Of a DNA stretch of 29,723 nucleotides, positions 23,126 through 29,723 are shown in pieces. Where the stretch lies: positions 1 through 29,723 of the forward strand of contig CAYREY010000063.1 of the NCBI GenBank assembly GCA_964423405.1. The letters are read 5' to 3'. Within the stretch, counting starts at the first letter, position 1. The number at the start of each line of letters is the position of its first letter. The position numbers and the translations under genes are program-made. The stretch comes from Bog-950 sp964423405. GTDB lineage: Bacteria; Bacteroidota; Bacteroidia; Chitinophagales; LD1. The notes below the pieces were generated by a model that worked only from the letters and a program-made list of their open reading frames with translations, was not told the origin of the DNA and did not search any database.

Positions 23126-25384
23126 ATGTTGGCAAACAACCTGAGGTTTAATGTGAAACTGGTGTTGGTTTGCACTGCGCTACTGATGTGCAATGCAGCG
23201 GTAGCGCAGTATTTTTTACAACTAACCGACCCTGCAAACAAACCCGTAGAAGATGCCTTTGTAACGGTGATACAAACAAGCACCGGCAAAGAGTACATAA
23301 GCTTTAGCAACACCAAAGGCCTGGCCACCCTACCGGTTAGCGGCAGGTGTACCCTACACATAAAAAAGCTTGGCTACGTTACCTACACCGCACAAACCGA
23401 GATACAGCAACCGGTTACCACTATACAGTTACAACGCGATAACATAGACATGAAAGATGTGGTAGTAACCGGACAGGCTATAGCTACCACCACACAACAA
23501 TCTATAAACACCATTAAGGTAATAGACCGGAAAAAGATAGATGAGATGGGGGCTGTAAACCTGCGCGATGCCTTAACCAACCAGCTAAACGTGCGCCTGC
23601 AACAGGATAATGTGCTGGGCTCATCGGCGAGCATACAGGGTGTAGGTGGACAGGGCATAAAGATACTGGTAGATGGTGTGCCGGTAATAGGCCGTATGGA
23701 TGGCAGCCTTGACCTTAGCCAGTTAAACCTGGCCAACATAGAGCGTATAGAAATAATAGAAGGCCCTATGAGTGTGATATACGGCAGCGATGCGCTGGGC
23801 GGGGTTATTAACCTGATAAGCAAACGAAAGGTAAAAGAAGAGGTAAGCGGCCACCTGAATGGTTACTACGAAAGCAACGGCACGTACAATGCCGATGGGC
23901 GGTTTAGCTTTAAGTATAAGAACGTAGCGTTTACCACATCGGGTGGGCGCAACTTTTTTGATGGCTACTCCCCTGCTTTTAAAGCAGTGCAACGTGTAAT
24001 GCAATGGAAACCACGTACGCAATACTTTAACGACAATACACTTTCATTCAGTATTAAGCAGAGCCGGCATTCGGTGTTCAGTAGTTTTTTTGATGAGAAG
24101 ATTACCAACAGAGGGGCACCGGTAGTTACACCCTATAGTGCATACGGGTTTGATGAATACTACTACACGCGGCGCTGGGGGCTGGGTATGCAAAGCGATG
24201 TGTACCTGAAAGGCAATAACCAGTTGCAGTTTATTAACTCATACTCACACTACCAGCGTATTAAAAACACTATGCGTAAAGACCTTACCACCGGTAACAG
24301 TGAGTACACGCCTACTATAGCCGATGATGATACGAGTGTGTTTCACCTGATGCTTTTCAGAGGTACCTGGACAAACAACCGTTTAAAGAAATTTCAGTTT
24401 CAGGCGGGGTACGATTTTAATATAGAAACCGCAGCCGGTCAGCGGTTAGAAGGCAACCTGCAAACCATACAGGACTATGCCTTGTTTACCACCCTGCAAT
24501 ATACCCCCATTGATAAAGTAACGCTTAAAGCCGGTGTGCGGGGTGCATACAATACCCGCTACGGCACGCCGGTAGTGCCCAGCTTTAACTTTAAGTACGA
24601 TGTAAGTAAAACGGTATCTATACGGGCCTCGTATGCGCAGGGTTTCCGCGCGCCCTCGCTTAAAGAACTATCGCTGTTGTTTGTAGATGTAAACCACAAT
24701 ATACAGGGCAACAGCAAGCTTAAAGCAGAACGCTCGCACAATGCGCAGGTAGAAGTAGCCTACCAACCAACGGTTAAAGATTTCAGGTTTACGCTGCGGC
24801 CGGTGTTCTTCTTCAACCATATCAGTAACATGATATCGCTGGCGCTGGCCGACCCTGCTACCCAGCTATATACGTACCTGAACATTGATAAATTTCAAAG
24901 CACCGGTGCTAACGTTAATGCAGCAGTAAGCCACCCGTATTTTGATTTTACGGCTGGTATGAGTTACACCGGCCGGTACAATTCGCTTAGCGCAACACTA
25001 AATGTACCGCACTTTAGCTGGTCGCCGGAGTTTACCTCGTCGCTATCGGTTAACGTACCAAAGATTAATACCAGCATAGCTGTGTTCTATAAGTTCAACG
25101 GTGCCATACCCGGCTATGCCATCAACGAAAACAATACCGTGTACCAAACCGCTATACAAAGCTACAGCATACTGGATGCCAGCGTAACTGCCCGTATATG
25201 GAAAGAACGGTTTATACTAAGCGCCGGTGCCAAAAACCTGCTGAACGTAAAAAGTATAAGCTATAACGCTACAGGCGGCGGAGCCCATTCATCGGGCGTA
25301 CAAAGCATGAATGTAGGGATGGGCATTACCGGTTTTGTATCGGTTAAAATAAACTTAGCCAACAACTTTAAAACAGGCCAATGA
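23126..25384 (+). CDS. TonB-dependent haem receptor, HmuR-like
   Basis: A 752-residue outer-membrane receptor. Signal peptide to about residue 27 (MCNAAVAQ), a carboxypeptidase-regulatory-like domain (28-105), a TonB-box-like DVVVTGQ (111-117), the plug (about 125-235, with ILVDGVPVIG and IEIIEGPMSVIYGSDALGGVINLI) and a C-terminal barrel. The barrel holds FRAPSLKEL (507-515), the FRAP...L motif seen in many haem receptors, followed by NHNIQGN with a histidine in the position where haem receptors often have one. The flanking HmuY-like genes make haem the likely substrate. It overlaps the next gene by 4 bp (ATGA), so the two are translationally coupled. It does not look like a SusC, and there is no SusD. 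Confidence 0.88.
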   Translation: MLANNLRFNVKLVLVCTALLMCNAAVAQYFLQLTDPANKPVEDAFVTVIQTSTGKEYISFSNTKGLATLPVSGRCTLHIKKLGYVTYTAQTEIQQPVTTIQLQRDNIDMKDVVVTGQAIATTTQQSINTIKVIDRKKIDEMGAVNLRDALTNQLNVRLQQDNVLGSSASIQGVGGQGIKILVDGVPVIGRMDGSLDLSQLNLANIERIEIIEGPMSVIYGSDALGGVINLISKRKVKEEVSGHLNGYYESNGTYNADGRFSFKYKNVAFTTSGGRNFFDGYSPAFKAVQRVMQWKPRTQYFNDNTLSFSIKQSRHSVFSSFFDEKITNRGAPVVTPYSAYGFDEYYYTRRWGLGMQSDVYLKGNNQLQFINSYSHYQRIKNTMRKDLTTGNSEYTPTIADDDTSVFHLMLFRGTWTNNRLKKFQFQAGYDFNIETAAGQRLEGNLQTIQDYALFTTLQYTPIDKVTLKAGVRGAYNTRYGTPVVPSFNFKYDVSKTVSIRASYAQGFRAPSLKELSLLFVDVNHNIQGNSKLKAERSHNAQVEVAYQPTVKDFRFTLRPVFFFNHISNMISLALADPATQLYTYLNIDKFQSTGANVNAAVSHPYFDFTAGMSYTGRYNSLSATLNVPHFSWSPEFTSSLSVNVPKINTSIAVFYKFNGAIPGYAINENNTVYQTAIQSYSILDASVTARIWKERFILSAGAKNLLNVKSISYNATGGGAHSSGVQSMNVGMGITGFVSVKINLANNFKTGQ

Positions 25385-26397
25385 ACCCCGTAAAACAACG
25401 CTTATGGAACTGGCTGGTTGCACTGGTAATGATACTAGCCGTACTGGGGCTGCTTACCCTAAGCTCGTGCGAGAAAGAAGAACCGCTGTGGAAACTGCCA
25501 CCGCCCGGTACCGAACAAACCGGGCAGGTAGCCATGGGCGAAAATTATGAAACAACTATCTACTACAAATTTGCTACACAAAGCAGCATAACCTACAACC
25601 TGAACACCTGGCACCTGGCGTTTGAATCGAAGCCAGAGGGCTGGCGCATACGTGTAAACGGCGGAAGGGCCATGCAGGTATGGCGCACCGGCTCAACCAA
25701 CTTTGATGATACGTTTAACCCATCAGAGCAATCGAACTGGGATTGGGACACACCCGATGGCAATGCAGATTCTACCGCTATAGGTAACTGGCTTACCGAT
25801 ACAGCAAGCCGGCAACCCGCCATGCAGGTGTATATACTGGATATGGGATTGAACGCAACACCGCGTTATAAAAAACTACAGATACAAGGTGTGAGCGATA
25901 CAGCCTATACCATTAAATACGCTAACACCGATAACAGCAACGTGCATACAGTTAGTATTGGTAAAAGCAGGGTATCTACCCACACCTATTTTGATTTAAC
26001 CACCAACAGCGTAGTTGATTACGAACCGGCACCTGAACTGTACGATATTAAGTTTGAGCGCTACCGATATGTGTTTATAGAAGATGGCGTGCCTACCCCC
26101 TACCTGGTAAACGGTGCATTGCTAAATGCGGTTAATACATCGGCTATAAGGCTAAACAGCACCAACTTTGATTCGGTAAACTACGATATGGTGAAAGACC
26201 TGCCACTAAGCACTAAAAACGATACGATTGGCTACAATTGGAAATACTATGATTTTGACCTTAGTCTTTATACTATTGCACCCAACCTGTTTGTAGTAAA
26301 AGACAGCGAGGGCAACTACTGGAAATTACAGTTCTTCGATTTTTATAACGATGCGGGTATTAAAGGATACCCCAAATTCAAATTTCAGCGATTATGA
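25381..26397 (+). CDS. HmuY-like surface lipoprotein
   Basis: A 338-residue lipoprotein: a hydrophobic N-terminus, then the lipobox LTLSSC with Cys30 as the lipidated residue. The next residues, EKEEP, resemble the acidic lipoprotein export signal that sends Bacteroidetes lipoproteins to the cell surface. The rest is a HmuY-type domain with WHLAFES at 77-83, VYILDMG at 150-156, LYDIKFERY at 220-228, DTIGYNWKYYDF at 281-292 and YWKLQFFDFYND. Histidines at 78, 189 and 201 and several methionines are possible haem ligands. It is the paralogue of the first gene of the operon but without the T9SS tail. Overlaps of 4 bp at both ends tie it to the receptor and to the next gene. Confidence 0.86.
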   Translation: MNPVKQRLWNWLVALVMILAVLGLLTLSSCEKEEPLWKLPPPGTEQTGQVAMGENYETTIYYKFATQSSITYNLNTWHLAFESKPEGWRIRVNGGRAMQVWRTGSTNFDDTFNPSEQSNWDWDTPDGNADSTAIGNWLTDTASRQPAMQVYILDMGLNATPRYKKLQIQGVSDTAYTIKYANTDNSNVHTVSIGKSRVSTHTYFDLTTNSVVDYEPAPELYDIKFERYRYVFIEDGVPTPYLVNGALLNAVNTSAIRLNSTNFDSVNYDMVKDLPLSTKNDTIGYNWKYYDFDLSLYTIAPNLFVVKDSEGNYWKLQFFDFYNDAGIKGYPKFKFQRL

Positions 26398-27440
26398 AAA
26401 AAGTTTCATTCATTTCTTCGTTACTACTAACAGCAGCTACGCTTGTAGCACAACCAAACGAAAGCAAGCACCTGAGCAACATACAGCAGCTAAGCTTTGG
26501 CGGCGATAACGCCGAGGCCTACTTTAGTTTTGATGGTAAGAACCTTAGCTGCCAGGTTACCAACAAAAAATGGGGCACTGCGTGCGACCAGATTTTTGAT
26601 TTTGATATAGCCAAAGCTGCCAACGACAGCACCTATCGCCCCAACCTGATAAGCACTGGTAAAGGCCGTACTACCTGCTCGTATTATCTGCCGGGCAATA
26701 AAGAAATACTTTATGCATCTACCCACCTGGGTGGCGATAGCTGCCCGCCGCCACCGCCGCACATACCCGGTAAGTACCTGTGGGCCATCTACTCCGACTT
26801 CGACATTTTTGTAGCAGATAAAAAAGGAACGATAACCAAACAGCTAACCAATGCACCGGGCTATGATGCCGAGGGCACTGTATCGCCGGATGGCAAGAAG
26901 ATTGTGTTTACCAGTACCCGCAGCGGCGACCTGGAACTGTGGACTATGGATATTGACGGCAGCAACCAGAAACAAATAACAAACGGTTTGGGTTACGATG
27001 GCGGTGCTTTCTTTTCGCCGGATAGTAAAAAGCTGGTGTTCCGTGCATCGCGGCCGCAAACAGCAGAAGATATAAAAGAGTACAAAGACCTGCTGGCACA
27101 AAACCTGGTAGCACCTACCAACATGGAGATATATACCTGCAACGCCGATGGCAGCGACCTTAAACAAGTAACCAACCTGGGCAAAGCCAACTGGGCTCCT
27201 TTCTTTACACCGGATGGAAAGAAAATAATCTTCTCATCTAACCATGCCTCGCCACGTGGTTACGATTTTCAGTTGTACACCATTAACCTGGATGGAACCG
27301 GTTTAGAACAGATAACTACCGAGAGCGTGTTTAATGCGTTCCCTATGTTTTCGCCGGATGGAAAAAAATTAGTATGGAGCAGTAACCGCAACAATGGCGG
27401 CACCCGCGATACCAACCTGTTTATAGCCGACTGGCATTAA
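26394..27440 (+). CDS. Secreted PD40/TolB-like beta-propeller protein
   Basis: Last gene of the operon, 348 residues, starting in a 4-bp overlap with the lipoprotein gene. A signal peptide (MKKVSFISSLLLTAATLVA) is followed by five or six PD40 blades with the typical SPDGKKIVFTS / FSPDSKKLVFRAS / FTPDGKKIIFSS / FSPDGKKLVWSSNR elements, plus a distinctive insertion with the run CPPPPPHIPG. It ends NLFIADWH. Such propellers are usually periplasmic or surface binding modules. No protease or enzyme domain follows. Its presence in the operon suggests a part in haem handling or in protein contacts with the receptor, but there is no direct evidence. The next gene is convergent, 7 bp away. Confidence 0.9.
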   Translation: MKKVSFISSLLLTAATLVAQPNESKHLSNIQQLSFGGDNAEAYFSFDGKNLSCQVTNKKWGTACDQIFDFDIAKAANDSTYRPNLISTGKGRTTCSYYLPGNKEILYASTHLGGDSCPPPPPHIPGKYLWAIYSDFDIFVADKKGTITKQLTNAPGYDAEGTVSPDGKKIVFTSTRSGDLELWTMDIDGSNQKQITNGLGYDGGAFFSPDSKKLVFRASRPQTAEDIKEYKDLLAQNLVAPTNMEIYTCNADGSDLKQVTNLGKANWAPFFTPDGKKIIFSSNHASPRGYDFQLYTINLDGTGLEQITTESVFNAFPMFSPDGKKLVWSSNRNNGGTRDTNLFIADWH

Positions 27441-27447
27441 TACCCTG

Positions 27448-28908
27448 TTACTTTAACTGGCTCTCTATACGGCTTATTAGCCAGCGCGCCGAGAACTCGG
27501 TAATAGCCAACTGTTTTATCTGCTCAGGGCCATTGGTTAAATGGTGCAGTATATCTTCCAATGCCTTTTTGCGAATGGCGCGTGTGCTGATGATGGCAGA
27601 AAGGTAACGGCCATACATGGTATTTATAGTGTGGTAACTGGTATAGTATGCCCCCTCATTGGCTTTTATCATTCGGCCTATGTTGTTGTTTTCGTTCATA
27701 GCCAAATCGTGCTGCCCGCGTATAATAAATGCAATAAGGTACACCATACGAAAAGTAAGGTGTTGCTGATCGGTAAGCTGTATGTTTTGCGGCAACGATG
27801 AAAGTGCCTCATCGGCCTGGCCCATAAACAAATGACAATACACTTTACCAACCAGCGTAGCTATATACTGCCGGCTTTGCCGGATGGTTGTTTCGTGAGC
27901 TTCGTAAAATAGTATGCCTTCAAGGTATGCTGCAATGTTTACTTTGTTGCAAATATAGTTTTGCATAGTGGCAGCAAGTAATGGCACTTTATGTGTTTCG
28001 CTTAAATCAATACTTTCTTTCAGGTAGGTATCAGCTTGCTCAAAGCTGCCAATTAATATACTCTCGGTAGCTAAGTTGGTTAACGAGCTAAGCAGCGAGC
28101 GGATAGATGCTGTACCATATTGCTCAAACTGGTTGCGGTCAATCTCCAACATTCGTTTAAGCACAGCAATACGGTTAATGCCCCTGGTTTGGTAGGTGTG
28201 CTTTTTCAATATCAGATATTCCTCTGTTTCATCGCAGGCATCATTGCCGGCAAGTTGTACTGTTAGTTGCGGCGGAGTGCGGTAATCGTCACCTTTACTT
28301 GTATCGTGGCCAATTATGTTACCCAATGTGTGATCGAGATATGCTTCGCGGGCCTCTACTTCACGCAACTGAAACCTGAACGAGCGGATAAGTTCATCTT
28401 TCCACTGTTGCAACGCCTGCTTTTGTAAATTAAGGTTGGTGGCGTTTTTAGGTTGTGTATAAATCATCCATAAGCCTTTCAATGCAATCATCTGCGCCAT
28501 GTCCTCACGCTTTACAGTGGCAGCAGCGCTTTCTATAAACCTATCGATATCGGCACCAAAAACCTGATGGAGGTTTCGCTCAAAAAAAGCCCGGCCAAGC
28601 CAATAGTTGTAACTGCTTTTATGTTGCCGGATATGCCCGCGGTATGTTTCCTCTATCATAAAATCGTAAAACACATCATTAAGCAGGCGTAGTTCATTTC
28701 GTAACAAATAGCTTTGCGCCGCAGTGTAAGACTTATTGTAAATAGCCCGAAACAACTCTTCGGAAGAGGGTATTCCGCTTTTTTTCCGGTACTTCTTCAA
28801 CTCGTTGTAAAGCGTATGCAGGGTTTTGCGTTTACCAGATGCTATCAGTTTATCCATTTCTGCCAGCTCGCGGTCGGTAAACGAGCGAAATAATTCGAGG
28901 GTTCTCAT
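27448..28908 (-). CDS. Helical-repeat protein of unknown function
   Basis: A 486-residue cytoplasmic protein without signal peptide or transmembrane segment. It is almost wholly alpha-helical with a TPR-like rhythm; the clearest helix pairs are around 290-420 (for example EQADTYLKESIDLSETHKVP and GQADEALSSLPQNIQLTD). The first 110 residues (beginning MRTLELFRSFTDRELAEMDKL) form a separate charged helical domain. No catalytic motif, DNA-binding motif or Cys cluster is seen, and I cannot name the family. Codon use and base composition match the neighbours. The gene diverges from the collagen-like gene to its right. Confidence 0.8.
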   Translation of the reverse strand: MRTLELFRSFTDRELAEMDKLIASGKRKTLHTLYNELKKYRKKSGIPSSEELFRAIYNKSYTAAQSYLLRNELRLLNDVFYDFMIEETYRGHIRQHKSSYNYWLGRAFFERNLHQVFGADIDRFIESAAATVKREDMAQMIALKGLWMIYTQPKNATNLNLQKQALQQWKDELIRSFRFQLREVEAREAYLDHTLGNIIGHDTSKGDDYRTPPQLTVQLAGNDACDETEEYLILKKHTYQTRGINRIAVLKRMLEIDRNQFEQYGTASIRSLLSSLTNLATESILIGSFEQADTYLKESIDLSETHKVPLLAATMQNYICNKVNIAAYLEGILFYEAHETTIRQSRQYIATLVGKVYCHLFMGQADEALSSLPQNIQLTDQQHLTFRMVYLIAFIIRGQHDLAMNENNNIGRMIKANEGAYYTSYHTINTMYGRYLSAIISTRAIRKKALEDILHHLTNGPEQIKQLAITEFSARWLISRIESQLK

Positions 28909-29076
28909 AAAGCAAAAGTATAAATGAGTTTGAATAAGGCGCAGGTTAAAAAGAATCCACTTTTATCACACCCTAAGCTACAACAGCAAACACAAACAAC
29001 TAGTTATCAGTAAAATAAAAATAAAAAACAGTACCCAGCAGCCACCCTACAGCATCACAGTATGTGATATTTTGCC

Positions 29077-29107
29077 TTTAACCGCACAGCCGCCCGAAAT
29101 AGTTTTG
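29077..29107 (+). promoter_or_regulatory. Promoter of the collagen-like gene
   Basis: TTTA (29077-29080), a 19-nt spacer and TAGTTTTG (29100-29107), an exact match to TAnnTTTG, lie 23 nt before the ATG. A small inverted repeat, ATCACA-GTA-TGTGAT (29054-29068), sits just upstream and could be an activator site. Confidence 0.5.
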
Positions 29108-29130
29108 AGCCTGCAAAAAAACTCCCCGGC

Positions 29131-29723
29131 ATGAAACTCAAATTTCTAAAAGCGGCACTGGTACTGGCCGCAGTTATCCAAACATTAATACTGTTTTCTC
29201 AAACACCACAACGCATGAATTATCAGGCTGTGGTACGAAACTCGGCAGGCAATCCGTTAACGGTGGGTAGTACTGTTGTTTTCAGGTTTTCTATACACGA
29301 CCAAAGTGCAACAGGCACCGTTGTGTTTACTGAAACACAAACTACAACAACCAACCAGTTTGGCCTGGCTACCTTACAAATAGGTGCAGTTAGTTCGCTG
29401 GCCGCTGTTAGCTGGGGCAACGGAGCTAAATACCTACAAGTAGAAGTGGATATAAACAATACAGGAACCTTTAGCGATATGGGCACCTCGCAGCTGACAA
29501 GTGTGCCTTATGCGCTGTTTGCAGCCAATAGTGCTACCGGTCCACAAGGTAGCACGGGTTCAACAGGTTCAACGGGCCCTACCGGACCAACCGGAACCGG
29601 TGGCGGGGCTACAGGGCCAACCGGTCCACAAGGCAATACCGGCCTGCAAGGACCTACGGGTGCCAACGGTATTACAGGACCAACCGGCCCTACCGGTAAT
29701 GGTGGTGGTGCCACCGGACCAAC
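29131..29723 (+). CDS. Collagen-like surface protein (3' end outside window)
   Basis: The open frame runs off the right edge after 197 codons. A signal peptide (MKLKFLKAALVLAAVIQTLILFS) is followed by the module QTPQRMNYQAVVRNSAGNPL, which is common at the start of Bacteroidetes surface proteins with fibre-like tails. A beta-rich domain runs to about residue 130 (TSVPYALFAANSATG). From about residue 134 the sequence is Gly-X-Y collagen-like, with many GPT triplets. The series is broken by one extra residue at GGAT, and the same break recurs 34 residues later, so the collagen segment has a longer internal period. Such proteins form trimeric stalks on surfaces or fibres. The C-terminal domain, which would tell what it binds, is not in the window. 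Confidence 0.85.
   Translation, partial: MKLKFLKAALVLAAVIQTLILFSQTPQRMNYQAVVRNSAGNPLTVGSTVVFRFSIHDQSATGTVVFTETQTTTTNQFGLATLQIGAVSSLAAVSWGNGAKYLQVEVDINNTGTFSDMGTSQLTSVPYALFAANSATGPQGSTGSTGSTGPTGPTGTGGGATGPTGPQGNTGLQGPTGANGITGPTGPTGNGGGATGP

Overview
This window looks like a scaffold from a member of the Bacteroidota, probably a Chitinophagales/Sphingobacteriales-like lineage and probably a draft or metagenome assembly, since it contains a run of exactly 100 Ns. The grounds are: several secreted proteins with type IX secretion (T9SS) C-terminal sorting domains, TonB-dependent receptors with N-terminal carboxypeptidase-regulatory-like domains, HmuY-family haem-binding proteins, PKD/SprB-like surface proteins, promoters of the Bacteroidetes form TTTG-N19-TAnnTTTG, almost no Shine-Dalgarno sequences, and dispersed intergenic hairpin repeats.

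Left part (1-10369, all genes on the minus strand): a very large cysteine-rich PKD surface protein running off the left edge; phenylalanine 4-hydroxylase (phhA) behind what looks like a complete trp-type transcription attenuator with a tyrosine-rich leader peptide; a phosphate-selective-type porin with an 11-bp-phased direct-repeat operator at its promoter; a secreted endonuclease/exonuclease/phosphatase-family enzyme; two copies of a hairpin repeat; a T9SS-exported protein of unknown function; and a YyaL/DUF255 thioredoxin-domain protein.

Middle part (10370-19156): two repeat-dense intergenic regions flank a YraN-family gene. A small T9SS-exported SprB-like protein follows, then prfB with a textbook +1 programmed frameshift, a SirB1-like protein, topA, and purB, whose 3' end is lost in the assembly gap.

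Right part (19257-27440) is an iron/haem acquisition region. A TonB-dependent receptor with a CxxC motif in its plug is transcribed to the left from a promoter whose -7 box lies inside a 24-bp palindromic operator. Diverging from it is a tight four-gene operon: a HmuY-like protein with a T9SS tail, a HmuR-like TonB receptor, a HmuY-like lipoprotein and a PD40/TolB-like propeller; the last three overlap by ATGA junctions. A helical-repeat protein of unknown function and the start of a collagen-like surface protein close the window.

The most interesting point is the putative tyrosine-responsive attenuator ahead of phhA. Other points are the phased operator of the porin, the palindrome over the receptor promoter, the pair of differently anchored HmuY-like proteins, and the covarying dispersed hairpins.
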